A DNA stretch of 53,221 bases from Calditrichota bacterium (GCA_003696775.1 RFFS01000073.1:1-53221); one strand, 5' to 3'; shown: positions 7,663 to 16,680, numbered from the stretch's first letter. Program-made: numbers and translations. The notes: generated by a model not told the origin, from the letters alone.

Positions 7663-8006
7663 AATATAATGTCCTCCAGTTTTGGTATATGAATGGTTAT
7701 GCAAAACTTTTACATAGCACCTATATAGTTTGATTTATTTCAGAGCAACTTTCTAAATATATCATAATTTTCCACATCCATTTCTTAATTCAGCCTAAAC
7801 AAACAGTACATGCTTTGGCCCTTAAGCAGTCAATGACCAAAAAAGCGGGCAGCATTTCCTTTTTGCAAGTTAAATAGCTCGGTATGATTGCCGTAATAAT
7901 ATTCCGCTTTTGAGGCCAGGGGGGGGGGTACGGCCGGGCTGGTTGTAGGCGCTTATCACCACCCGGGCCGTGGCGTTTACCGTTTCCGCGCGGCACCTAT
8001 TCATAC
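7663..8006. other. Intergenic region without a supported gene
   Basis: About 340 bp. The left part is AT-rich and would hold the promoter of the small minus-strand gene. The right part is GC-rich and includes a run of ten G (about 7920-7929). On the minus strand from about 8002 a short frame reads ...ARVVISAYNQPGR before the homopolymer. This faintly resembles the start of a family 2 glycosyltransferase, but it is too short to call. No repeat or RNA gene was recognised. Confidence 0.4.
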
Positions 8007-8039
8007 AAAAAAAGGCCGTCCCCGGTAAGGATACGGCCT
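8007..8039 (-). terminator. Rho-independent terminator of the OmpA-like gene
   Basis: On the minus strand AGGCCGT (8033-8039) pairs with ACGGCCT (8013-8019) over a 13-nt loop and is followed by a run of T (A run 8007-8013 on the plus strand). It lies 28 nt behind the OmpA-like stop codon. Confidence 0.85.
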
Positions 8040-8066
8040 CTCATCAGGCGGGTAACTATTGCGCCT

Positions 8067-8957
8067 TTATTTAATTCTAAAAAATTCGATCCGACGGTTT
8101 TTAGCACGCCCGGCGCGGGTATCGTTAGGCGCTATGGGATTTTCCGGGCCGAATCCGCGGGTTTGAATACGCGCCCCGGCCACACCCCGGTCTATCAGGT
8201 ATTTTTTAACCGCTTCGACACGGCGAGACGATAAGGCTACATTTTTATCATAGTTGCCGGTGTTATCCGTATATCCCCGTATCTCCACCTCAATTTCCTG
8301 TTCACTTAACAATGTGGCGGCGACCTTATCCAAAATGGATTGGGAACTCTCCGTGAGTTGCGCACTGCCGGTGGCAAAGGTTACCCCCTCCAGAACAATA
8401 CTTTTGCCTTTATCAACCGCAACCGCCGGTTTATTGTCGGGACATCCGTCCGCATCTTCATAACCGTTTGGGGTTTCGGCCTCATCCGGACAGGCATCAT
8501 CCGCATCGGCGATGCCGTCGCCATCGTTATCAGGGTCCGGGCAGCCGTCATCATCCCGGAAACCGTCTTTATCTTCCCGTGTGTTCAGGTTGTTATCCGT
8601 GCCGGGACATTGATCATCCTTATCCAGGATACCGTCGCCGTCATTATCCGGGTCCGGCACGCCGTCTTTATCTTTATAACCATCATGGTCCTCGGCCTCC
8701 AGGGGCGCCTGATCATCCACATCCAAAACACCATCCATGTCGTTATCCGGATCGGGGGCGCCATCTTCATCCTGAAAGCCATCCACATCCTCCGCGTGTA
8801 ACGGGTCTTTATCTTCGGAATCGATGATACCGTCCTTGTCCGTATCGGCGGGTTTACCGAAATAAAGTGAAACACCTGCGGCCAGAGTGAACCAGTTATC
8901 AGTCTTATCGCCGCGGTCGTATCCGTCCAAATAATCAATAAAAGAGGCATGTACCAA
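8067..8957 (-). CDS. OmpA-family protein, C-terminal part (calcium-binding repeats plus OmpA domain; frameshifted from N-terminal part)
   Basis: This 296-aa frame continues the protein begun at 9454 in another reading phase. It starts with the last barrel strands (WFTLAAGVSLYFG). Six or so thrombospondin type 3-like calcium-binding repeats follow, rich in DxDxDG (DTDKDGIIDSEDKDP, PDPDNDGDGILD, PDPDNDGDGIADADD). It ends in an OmpA peptidoglycan-binding domain of about 110 aa (FATGSAQLTESSQSILD, EIRGYTDNTG, LSSRRVEAVKKYL, NRRIEFFRIK). The apparent start (TTG at 8957) is artificial: the frame is open back to the A run at 8989-8993. The intact protein would anchor the outer membrane to peptidoglycan through a calcium-stiffened linker. 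A terminator follows. Confidence 0.85.
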   Translation of the reverse strand: MVHASFIDYLDGYDRGDKTDNWFTLAAGVSLYFGKPADTDKDGIIDSEDKDPLHAEDVDGFQDEDGAPDPDNDMDGVLDVDDQAPLEAEDHDGYKDKDGVPDPDNDGDGILDKDDQCPGTDNNLNTREDKDGFRDDDGCPDPDNDGDGIADADDACPDEAETPNGYEDADGCPDNKPAVAVDKGKSIVLEGVTFATGSAQLTESSQSILDKVAATLLSEQEIEVEIRGYTDNTGNYDKNVALSSRRVEAVKKYLIDRGVAGARIQTRGFGPENPIAPNDTRAGRAKNRRIEFFRIK

Positions 8958-8986
8958 GGCCTCGGATTCAACGGCCAGATAATCAT

Positions 8987-9454
8987 TTAAAAATAGGTTA
9001 CACCCACGCCAAAAGGTATGGCGCTGTTCAGCTTGGCGTAATCACCACGGTTGACCCCCGCTGCAAAGGCGGGTACACGATGACCGTTTTGGGCCTTCGG
9101 ATCTATATCAAACCGCTCGAAACCAAAAGCCAAATAAGGATTGAGCGCCCAGTCATTCCAGGGTTTATATTTTATAAGACCCATATAATTCCAGACATTC
9201 GTGGTGAAATATTCCGAACCGTCTTCGGCGCTGAGTACCCCCCTGCCAAACGTCAAACTGACACCCAGGGCGTTACTGATCCACCATTGCGCATGGCCTT
9301 CAATGTAACCATTCAGCGCGGCGCCATCCACATCACCGGAATAGCGTTCAAAACCGCCTTTTAAACCAAACCCCGCCTTACCGCCGGTTTCATCGGCATA
9401 AACAAACGAAAGCGGCAGCAACACGCTGCATAAAAGCGTAAACAACAACCTCAT
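8987..9454 (-). CDS. OmpA-family protein, N-terminal beta-barrel part (truncated by frameshift)
   Basis: 155 aa. A signal peptide (MRLLFTLLCSVLLPLSFVYA) is followed by alternating amphipathic strands typical of an eight-stranded outer-membrane barrel (GFGLKGGFERYSGD, ALGVSLTFGRG, PYLAFGFERFD, IPFGVGVTYF). The frame stops at TAA 8987-8989 inside a run of five T on the minus strand. One more T would read ...TYFLNDYLAVESEALVHASF and join it smoothly to the part at 8957. The gene is therefore one ORF broken by a single-base deletion, a sequencing or assembly error in a homopolymer, or a -1 slip site. The first two are simplest. Confidence 0.85.
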   Translation of the reverse strand: MRLLFTLLCSVLLPLSFVYADETGGKAGFGLKGGFERYSGDVDGAALNGYIEGHAQWWISNALGVSLTFGRGVLSAEDGSEYFTTNVWNYMGLIKYKPWNDWALNPYLAFGFERFDIDPKAQNGHRVPAFAAGVNRGDYAKLNSAIPFGVGVTYF

Positions 9455-9717
9455 ATCAGACCTCCAAAAAATTACTATGAGTTAATCGGATGCATGACAG
9501 GACAAAAAGCGTACCAAACCGTTTTTTGATTTTACCTGTCGGGAAAGGCCCCTGTTGACGTCCTTATTAAAAAAATATCACCACCTGAGCGTGGGGCATT
9601 TAAACCGTTTCCGGGGGATATCCCTATTTTTGAAACAGCCGCGTAGCATCCAATTGCTGACAAGTAGTTTTAAGTTTGGATGGTTTTGTCTAATTTTATT
9701 CTAAAAAGAGATCTGAA

Positions 9718-10479
9718 ATGCATCCGACTTCCACTGATACCCCGCGTGCGTTGATCCTGGCGGCAGGCAGAGGGACACGCATGAACAGTCCGCTCCCGAA
9801 AGTATTGCATCCCCTGGGCGGACGCCCCATGCTGCATTATGTTATCGAAGCATTATATAAAACCGGTGTTTCCGCTATGGGCGTGGTTTGCGCGCCACAC
9901 AACCGCTTCACCATCGGGGATTCCCGACCGCCTCATCCGGTGGACTATATTATACAGGAGAAACCATTGGGCACGGGACATGCCGTTATGGCCGCGCGTC
10001 CCTGGCTGGAACAACATGAGGGCCCCCTGCTACTGGTGGTGGGCGACGCGCCCTTAATCACACCGGGTATCCTGAAAAATCTAACCCGTGAACGGGCCCG
10101 TCTTAACGCCGCGGCGGTATTTTTAACCGTACGTTATGACAGCACCCCGCCTCCCTGGGGCCGCGTAATTCGGGATGCCTCCGGAAAGGTAATCGGCATT
10201 GTGGAAGAAAAAGACGCCGACTATGAACAGAAAAAAATCCGCGAAGTGAGTTCCTCGCATTATTGTTTTGATACGCCTGTGCTGCTCGAAGCTCTCCATC
10301 ACATCGATAATCATAACGCGCAAAACGAGTACTATCTCCCGGATGTTATAGCCTGGATGATACGTCGGGGGCATGCGGTGGGCACGGTAACCACGGACGA
10401 TCCCCTTCCGGCCACCGGAATCAACACACCCGAAGACCTCGCCCGTGCCGAAGCATTGTTGAAAGGAATATCCGGATGA
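9718..10479 (+). CDS. Sugar-1-phosphate nucleotidyltransferase (GlmU N-terminal/MurU-like)
   Basis: 253 aa. The nucleotidyltransferase signature LILAAGRGTRMNSPLPKVLHPL lies at residues 13-34, followed by IIQEKPLGTGHAV and the metal-binding region VVGDAPLI. These are hallmarks of the uridylyltransferase domain of GlmU, which makes UDP-GlcNAc from GlcNAc-1-phosphate and UTP. The left-handed beta-helix acetyltransferase half of GlmU is missing. Length and layout therefore match stand-alone enzymes such as MurU. The ATG of the next gene, a GHMP sugar kinase, overlaps its stop (ATGA), implying a kinase/nucleotidyltransferase pair that activates a free sugar. Substrate not determined; an N-acetylhexosamine is favoured. 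Confidence 0.85.
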   Translation: MHPTSTDTPRALILAAGRGTRMNSPLPKVLHPLGGRPMLHYVIEALYKTGVSAMGVVCAPHNRFTIGDSRPPHPVDYIIQEKPLGTGHAVMAARPWLEQHEGPLLLVVGDAPLITPGILKNLTRERARLNAAAVFLTVRYDSTPPPWGRVIRDASGKVIGIVEEKDADYEQKKIREVSSSHYCFDTPVLLEALHHIDNHNAQNEYYLPDVIAWMIRRGHAVGTVTTDDPLPATGINTPEDLARAEALLKGISG

Positions 10480-11528
10480 TAAACAGCGAAGCGCCGGGCC
10501 GCATTTGCCTGTTTGGCGAACATTAGGACTACCTGCAACTCCCCGTGATCACCTGCGCCACCGACCTGAAAATCACGATCAGCGGCACACCCGCAAAGGA
10601 TGGTCGCTTTATCATCCGCATGCCGGATATCCAGACCGAAGAACGCTTTGAAATCGACGGTTCCCGACTCGCTTATGTAAAAAAACGGGATTATCTGCGT
10701 AGCGTTTACAATGTTTTACTCAAACACGGTGTGGCGCCCCGAAATGGAGCGGCATGTACCATCCGCGGCACCATTCCCATAAACGCCGGCACCTCATCAT
10801 CTTCCGCCTTATGTGTGGCCTGGACACGTTTTTTATTGCGCCTGAACGGCTCGGAGAAGGCCGATGACGCCCATTTTGTGGCACGGATGGCCTGGCTGGC
10901 GGAAGTTACGGAATTTAATGAACCCGGCGGCATGATGGACCCATACGCTTCCGCCCTGGGTGGTGTGCAGCTTCTGCGTTTCCATCCGCGGGTAAAATCC
11001 GTGGCGTTGCGCCTGCCGCCGGGGCGGTTCATCCTGATCGATTCGGGTGAACCCAAGGATACCCTTGGTTTACTGGCACGTGTACGACAGGGTGTGCGGG
11101 AAGCCGTCCGGCAAATGAAAGGATTCTACCCGGATTTTGATTTATTCACAACACCTCTGGAAAAAGTGCGGGCCTTTTGGGACCGCCTGCCGGATAACGG
11201 AACGGCTTTATTACAGGGGGCATTAATGAACCGGGACATCACACAACAAGCGGTCCGGCTGATTCAGGAACATCCCTCCCCTGAGCAAGCTTTTGGCGCC
11301 CTGCTCAACAGGCATCATTCGGTGTTGAGTGGAAAGACAGGCGTCAGTACAGAAAAAATCGATCGCCTGTGGCGGGCGGCACGCGAAGCGGGGGCGTTGG
11401 GAGGTAAAATAAATGGCTCGGGAGGCGGGGGATGCTTGTTTGTTTATACCACGGGCGCGCCCGAACCGATCATGGAGGCGGTACAAAAAGAAGGCGCCGC
11501 GCGGGTATATCCGTTGCGCACGGACTAA
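10476..11528 (+). pseudogene. GHMP-family sugar kinase (galactokinase-like) interrupted by an in-frame amber codon
   Basis: From the ATG at 10476, which overlaps the previous stop, the frame reads MINSEAPGRICLFGEH, then TAG at 10524-10526, then DYLQLPVITCATDL and on to 11528 without a break. The family motif here is normally GEHxDY, most likely GEHQDYL, so CAG has become TAG. The downstream part keeps the ATP-binding motif PINAGTSSSSALCVA and the C-terminal GGKINGSGGGGCLFVY. A GTG at 10545 could restart translation, but the product would lack the sugar-contacting motif 1. Genuine nonsense mutation, sequencing error and read-through are all possible. TAG is used as a normal stop elsewhere (for example at 41365 and 43296), so recoding is unlikely. 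Intact, it would phosphorylate C1 of a sugar for the enzyme encoded just upstream. Confidence 0.75.
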
Positions 11529-11568
11529 CACGCTCCCAAGCTTGGATGATAGCGGCGGGTATCTGCTG

Positions 11569-12354
11569 TTATAATTGATCGAGAACGTGCGATAAAGACG
11601 GCAACACCCTTGTCAGACAGCCGCGATTTTGAATACGGGTACGCAGGGCGCCTTGTAAAAAAACCGTCTCCCTCGGCACCGGTCTAAAGTACTGCCATTC
11701 ATCCGGACCGGCCACCGCCGTCAGATACAGCCGCCAGACAGGCGCCCTCAGGCGACATTGCACATCGTGTAACATCCTCAGGATGAAATCATCCTGCCGC
11801 TCCAACCGTTCCCGGCCTGCCATCAATTCCCGAAAAGCCTCCGTTGCCGCAGCGGGCCATGTGACATGAACAGGCTTTTGCAAAACAAAAGCAAACAGAT
11901 AACGACGCACCCGGCTGTCGCCATCGTGGCATAGTAAACGCCTGCACCATTGATCATGACGGTGGCGGTCGGGAATTAAAGCGGGGGCCTGCTCCCAGTC
12001 CGGTGGCGTTGTTTCTTCCAAATGACGCAGGTGCAATGTCTTCACATCCCATTCTTCGGGCCCGTTTGCCGTGTGGATTTTAAGATCATAATGATCGGCC
12101 AGCCAATAAGGGGTTTGCCCAGCGCCGGGGACCACCGTCAGGCCCTTTTTTATCAGGAAAGTTCGAGTGACCGCTTCCGCCAGCTTACCCGTGATGATAT
12201 TCTCGACGCGCATGGCGTACTGATTCTCTCCTCGGTAATCCATGCGGTTAATCGTCCACGGCAGGGAACACAACGCATAACGACAGGCGCTCTCGAAGGC
12301 GTTTTGCCATTCATCCGGCCCCAGGGCGGTTACAATCGTTTCATCGCCACGCAT
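11569..12354 (-). CDS. Uncharacterised protein with a possible PD-(D/E)XK nuclease-like core
   Basis: 261 aa, no signal peptide or membrane segment, rich in Arg, Trp and His. I do not recognise a named family. Residues 50-106 show a pattern compatible with the PD-(D/E)XK fold: a helix with Glu60 (ITGKLAEAVTRTFL), Asp90 in YDLKIH, and Asp103-Val-Lys105 in EEWDVKTLHL on the next strand. The rest is an unassigned domain with many aromatic residues. Its ATG overlaps the end of the NagZ-like gene by 14 nt, so it is translated from the same mRNA. No methyltransferase or helicase partner is nearby, so a classical restriction system is not indicated. The nuclease assignment is inference from spacing of a few residues. 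Confidence 0.6.
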   Translation of the reverse strand: MRGDETIVTALGPDEWQNAFESACRYALCSLPWTINRMDYRGENQYAMRVENIITGKLAEAVTRTFLIKKGLTVVPGAGQTPYWLADHYDLKIHTANGPEEWDVKTLHLRHLEETTPPDWEQAPALIPDRHRHDQWCRRLLCHDGDSRVRRYLFAFVLQKPVHVTWPAAATEAFRELMAGRERLERQDDFILRMLHDVQCRLRAPVWRLYLTAVAGPDEWQYFRPVPRETVFLQGALRTRIQNRGCLTRVLPSLSHVLDQL

Positions 12355-13387
12355 AAGTTTTTAACCACTTTTTTTTACAGGACTGAATGCGCCGCCAGGC
12401 CTCTTCGATGCGTTCTTTTTGAATGGCCCCCTTTTGCACCTGCTCATGGAGCAAGGAAATGCTCTTTCCGATCAATTCCGGATCATACGGTTTTCGGTTG
12501 GAATGGAGTAAAATATCCAGACCCGCATTAACGGCACGGGTCAGCGCTTCCCTGTAATCATACACATCGCGAATGGCGCCCATATTCAAATCGTCACTGA
12601 TCAACAGGCCGGTAAAGGCGAGCTTTTCCCGTATATACCGCACAAATGAGGGTGAGAGCGTGGCCGGATGGCGCGCGTCGAATTTTTCATGACATACATG
12701 GGCGATAAGCACGGCATCGCCATAGCCTTCATTAATTAGTGTGCGATAGGGTAACAATTCTGTTTCCGACCAGCTACGGCTGATATCCACCGGCCCTACA
12801 TGGGAGTCTTCCGCCACATTGCCATGCCCCGGAAAATGTTTCAGACAGGTTAAAATGCCCTTGTGGTGCATGGCATCCACGGCGGCGCGGGCATGAACGG
12901 TAACCATGGCCGCATTATCGGAAAAACAACGTCCCTTGGCGCCCAACGCCGGATTTTCGGGCCGCAGGTTCACATCCACCACCGGAGCGAAATTAAAATT
13001 TATGCCCGTTTGGCGCAGCGTAACCGCCAGGCGGCTATAATGGCGATACGTTTCCGTTATATTATTTTGTCGGCCCAGTTCCCACGCGGAAAGCGTTGCC
13101 GGAAACCCATAGGCTTCTTTTAAGCGAATGATCGCGCCGCCTTCGGCATCGATGGTAATAAACAATGGCAGGGGCGCCGCCTGTTGCAGATGCTGAATCA
13201 GTTTTCTCAACTGTTCGGGCGATATGATATTACCGGTTGCCTTATCTTCATCGGCAAAGCCGTCGGTCAGCCACACGCCACCGGGATTATACCGACACAG
13301 TTGATCCAGGAGCGGAGTCACATCTTCCGGAAAGGCGCCACGGAAACCGAAAACAAACATCTGAGCTATTTTTTCTTTCAACGTCAT
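12341..13387 (-). CDS. nagZ: Glycoside hydrolase family 3 beta-N-acetylhexosaminidase (NagZ-like)
   Basis: 348 aa, the size of single-domain NagZ. It has the NagZ signature KHFPGHG (183-189) followed by AEDSH, where the Asp-His pair of the mobile loop acts as acid/base. The nucleophile Asp is in SDDLNMGAI (about Asp265). No signal peptide is visible (start MTLKEKIAQMFVFGF), so it should be cytoplasmic, as expected for an enzyme that trims GlcNAc from recycled GlcNAc-anhydroMurNAc peptides. The sugar-kinase and nucleotidyltransferase genes lie just beyond on the opposite strand, which fits amino-sugar salvage. Some GH3 relatives are phosphorylases or have other specificities, so the precise substrate is inferred. 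Confidence 0.88.
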   Translation of the reverse strand: MTLKEKIAQMFVFGFRGAFPEDVTPLLDQLCRYNPGGVWLTDGFADEDKATGNIISPEQLRKLIQHLQQAAPLPLFITIDAEGGAIIRLKEAYGFPATLSAWELGRQNNITETYRHYSRLAVTLRQTGINFNFAPVVDVNLRPENPALGAKGRCFSDNAAMVTVHARAAVDAMHHKGILTCLKHFPGHGNVAEDSHVGPVDISRSWSETELLPYRTLINEGYGDAVLIAHVCHEKFDARHPATLSPSFVRYIREKLAFTGLLISDDLNMGAIRDVYDYREALTRAVNAGLDILLHSNRKPYDPELIGKSISLLHEQVQKGAIQKERIEEAWRRIQSCKKKWLKTYAWR

Positions 13388-13444
13388 AACAGGCTCTTAG
13401 TACAATTTATTTTCGGAAATATCCAAATGTTGATGATGACATTC

Positions 13445-13481
13445 AAAAAAAAAAAGTCCGCGCCTTTCGGACACGGACTTT
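13445..13481 (-). terminator. Rho-independent terminator of the subtilase gene
   Basis: On the minus strand AAAGTCCG (13474-13481) pairs with CGGACTTT (13453-13460), followed by a long T run (A run from 13445 on the plus strand). It lies about 27 nt behind the stop codon at 13508. Confidence 0.9.
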
Positions 13482-13507
13482 GGGTAAAATTCTTTACAAA
13501 CACATAT

Positions 13508-16500
13508 TTACTTCAGTAGCACCATGCGTTTGGTGCTTTGAAAATCATTCGAGATGAAACGGTAAATATATACACCGCTTGGGGCTTTCACGCCGGAGGC
13601 GGTGCGTCCGTTCCATTGCATGACATAACTTCCCGGTTCAAGCTGGCCGTTATAAAGAGTTTGAACCAGACGTCCGCGGATATCGAAGACTTCCACCCGC
13701 GCGTTTTGCGGAGTATCGGTAGCCGGAATGTCCACCTGAAAGCGGGTCGTGGGATTAAAAGGATTGGGATAATTTTGTGTTAAGGCAAACACATCCGGAA
13801 CCGTGGCCGACTTGCCGCTGACATTTTCGGAGAGCGGCGTTTGCACATCCATGGAAGCGGACAGATGACGCGCGCCATTCAGGTCCACATCATACAAGCG
13901 GTACCAATAGGTCGTGCCGGGTTGCACGTCGGTGTCCACATAGCGGTAATCGGTTTCGGCGGAGGAGGAACCCTGCCCGCGCAGGTTTTCATCGGATTTA
14001 AAATCATCGAGACGCACATAAGGCCCGCCCTGGGATTCGGCGCGTTCCACAACAAAGCCCTGGTTTTCCAGCTCGGAGCGGGTTTTCCAGGTAAGCTCCA
14101 CACGGTCGGCGCGGGCATTGGCGCTGAAATTGGTCAGTTCCACCGGCAGGCTGGCGTCATCCGTGGTATAGGTGATAGTCAGCGTCCAACTGTTGATGGT
14201 ACCGCCATTGTTAAAATACGAATCATCATAGACACGCAACGTCCAGGTACCCTGAGTATTTTTACCGTCAAAATAGCGCAGAGTATTATCTGGCTGGAAG
14301 CTGCCGGAATAAGGACTGCTGCCATCCGTAATAGCCGTGGCGGCTTCGTCATCCAGGGTGGTGTTGGTATAGGAAGAACCGGAATTGTTGGTCGCCACGC
14401 CGGCGCCCTGGTTGTCCGGCGTTTCCAAATCTATGGCAAAACTGGATAATGAACCATCGACATTCAGGGTTACATTAGCATCGATGATGGTAAAATTATC
14501 GTTCACCGTTAAGGTGGAAAGTTTATAACCCGCGCTCAGAACCCCCCAGCTTTGACCATCGGTTTTGGTATAAGAAATCTGTGAAAGATTGGCCACCCAA
14601 TAGCGAAAAACCTTTTTCTGTCCGGTCAATGCTTCTTCGCCCATGGGCCAGTCCGTGCTGTTTGATTGGGCGGAATTATCGGTGGCGGAAATATAATATT
14701 GCACCTGCGTGCCCAGCGTTTGACCGGGAATAACAAAGTCATACACATCACCCGTCGGCCCGTTGGCGTCGGTAACGGTTGTCCAGCCGCTGGTATCCAC
14801 ACCGGCGATGGTGCGGTACGTCAGCGAGGCGGAAGCAATCCCTGTGTTGTCGGTGATGGTGGCGCTGATGGTACGCGCCGCGGTATTGTTGGAAGACTGT
14901 TCGGCGGTTGCCCGGATCAGCGGGTCTTCCCCGTCATTGCCCAAAGCCATCTGAACCGCCTGACGGGCGTTTACCCGACCGTAGCCGAGATGCTTGTTCC
15001 AACCATTGGCATCATAATCATAAAAATCGATTTTGTCCGCGCTTTTTTTGATGATATCTTCCGCCTGGCTCACTGTGAGATTGGTATCCGCGCCAAGGAT
15101 GAGCGCCATCACACCCGCCGCGTTGGGACAGGCCGCGGAAGTGCCGTTAAAGGTAGCGTAATAATCGCCTGCGCTGCCACTGTTGGTATTGTAACCGGCG
15201 CTGCCGATGATATCCGTGCTGTAAACAATGGTCGGCGCGGAGATATCGAGATCGGCGCCGTAATTACCGCCCCACCACCGTTGGTAGTCGTTGCTGCCGG
15301 TGTTTTTCTTTTCATCATGCATGCTAACGGCATTGACGCCCAACACCGTGGATAAACTTCCCGGATAGCCCACATTGCCGTTGCTGCCATTACCGCTGGA
15401 AAAGAGCACGGGGCATCCCTTGCCGTTACGGCCCTGGGTTCGTGCACGACTGATGGCATCTTCAATCGCCTGATCAGGAGAGCCGCCGCCCCAGCTGTTG
15501 CTCAACACATCGGCGCCGTTTTGCCAAGCAAAATCAATCGCGCCGGGAATATCGGCATTGCTGGCGCTGCCGCTGCTGTTAAAAATCTGAATCGGCATGA
15601 TTTTACTGTTGTAGGCGATACCCGCCACGCCAATACCGTTGTTACCTTCCGCCGCCACGATCCCGGCGCAGTTGGTACCATGCGCTTCATCACCCGGAGC
15701 GTCGGGGCCGTCATTATCACCGCTGTAATCGGCGCCCGTTACCAGGTTGTCATTCAAATCGGGATGATCCAGGTCCACACCGGAATCGATGATCGCCACA
15801 ATGATTTGCGAACTACCGCCGGGTAGCAAATCCCACGCTTCATGCACATCCATGTCGGCGCCGGGGGTGGCTTTAACCGTCGCCGGATCACCTTCCGTAT
15901 CCACCACCTGACCGGTATTGTTGTGCGCCCACTGACTGCCATGCAACGGGTCATTGACCGTGGCATTCAACAAATCATGATCCAGATAAACAAAATGCGG
16001 CTGCGCCCATACCACTATGGATTCGTTTAAATAGCTGTTGGCCAGAGACACACCGGTTAATCCCGCTTGTTTATCTACTTCCAATAACCATGTATCCACG
16101 GCTACTTGTTTAACAATGGAGGCGCCGTATTGATTATTCAACGCGTCGATCGCCTCTTGCGATGTGCCGGAGGCAAAACGTACGATAAAGCGGTTATCCA
16201 CCGCCTGGCGCACTTTGTCATATAGCAGAACCGGAGCGGCCATGCGTACCTGCGGCAGGGCGTTGATCTGATCGATAAAATTTTGTATTTGCATTTCGCT
16301 TAACGCCTGCGTCAGACGCACATAGCGTTTTGTAGTCCCATACATTTTGGACGTCTCTTTAAGATAACTTCCCAAAATGGTACTAAGTATACTGGCGTCA
16401 TTTAAAGCATCCGCAGAATTGTTAAAAGCCACGGATAAGCCGGAGCCATCCACCTGCAATTCGATTGGCTGACCATGATAATAGTAGGTACGGTCAATGC

Positions 16501-16552
16501 TTTGTGCGGTTAAAAAACCACCAAAAATAAAAAAGAAAACCCACAGGCGCAT
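13508..16552 (-). CDS. Secreted subtilisin-like serine protease with P-domain and C-terminal sorting domain
   Basis: 1014 aa from the ATG at 16550-16552, which has GGAGG 9 nt ahead; a TTG 15 nt earlier is less likely. The layout is a signal peptide (MRLWVFFFIFGGFLTAQS), a fervidolysin-type propeptide (about 20-190), an S8 catalytic domain and an Ig-like stretch. A proprotein-convertase-type P-domain follows (STLTVNDNFTIIDANVTLNV to GTINSWTLTITY), then a fibronectin-like part. The C-terminal tail starts QNYPNPFNPTTRF and ends STKRMVLLK. Catalytic residues are visible: Asp256 in IIDSGVD, His291 in EAHGTNCAG and Ser472 in FNGTSAACPNAAG. The tail is the kind used for type IX secretion or surface anchoring in FCB bacteria. 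An extracellular, possibly surface-bound, degradative protease. Confidence 0.95.
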   Translation of the reverse strand: MRLWVFFFIFGGFLTAQSIDRTYYYHGQPIELQVDGSGLSVAFNNSADALNDASILSTILGSYLKETSKMYGTTKRYVRLTQALSEMQIQNFIDQINALPQVRMAAPVLLYDKVRQAVDNRFIVRFASGTSQEAIDALNNQYGASIVKQVAVDTWLLEVDKQAGLTGVSLANSYLNESIVVWAQPHFVYLDHDLLNATVNDPLHGSQWAHNNTGQVVDTEGDPATVKATPGADMDVHEAWDLLPGGSSQIIVAIIDSGVDLDHPDLNDNLVTGADYSGDNDGPDAPGDEAHGTNCAGIVAAEGNNGIGVAGIAYNSKIMPIQIFNSSGSASNADIPGAIDFAWQNGADVLSNSWGGGSPDQAIEDAISRARTQGRNGKGCPVLFSSGNGSNGNVGYPGSLSTVLGVNAVSMHDEKKNTGSNDYQRWWGGNYGADLDISAPTIVYSTDIIGSAGYNTNSGSAGDYYATFNGTSAACPNAAGVMALILGADTNLTVSQAEDIIKKSADKIDFYDYDANGWNKHLGYGRVNARQAVQMALGNDGEDPLIRATAEQSSNNTAARTISATITDNTGIASASLTYRTIAGVDTSGWTTVTDANGPTGDVYDFVIPGQTLGTQVQYYISATDNSAQSNSTDWPMGEEALTGQKKVFRYWVANLSQISYTKTDGQSWGVLSAGYKLSTLTVNDNFTIIDANVTLNVDGSLSSFAIDLETPDNQGAGVATNNSGSSYTNTTLDDEAATAITDGSSPYSGSFQPDNTLRYFDGKNTQGTWTLRVYDDSYFNNGGTINSWTLTITYTTDDASLPVELTNFSANARADRVELTWKTRSELENQGFVVERAESQGGPYVRLDDFKSDENLRGQGSSSAETDYRYVDTDVQPGTTYWYRLYDVDLNGARHLSASMDVQTPLSENVSGKSATVPDVFALTQNYPNPFNPTTRFQVDIPATDTPQNARVEVFDIRGRLVQTLYNGQLEPGSYVMQWNGRTASGVKAPSGVYIYRFISNDFQSTKRMVLLK

Positions 16553-16680
16553 ATAGCGATCCTCCAAATATATAAGTTATTTGAGATTAAAGGGATGGAC
16601 CTTGCTTTTAGGAACAGGCGACATAAAACAAATAGAAAATGCGCGCTCTCCGGCACATCTAACCCGGTAAGGTATGTTGG

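Noticed and set aside
10524-10526. Reassignment of TAG to an amino acid in this organism
   Set aside because: TAG terminates other intact genes in the window (for example at 41365, 43296 and 7465), so genome-wide recoding is unlikely.
11569-12354. Restriction-modification system
   Set aside because: Only a weak nuclease-like residue pattern is present, with no methyltransferase, specificity subunit or helicase nearby.
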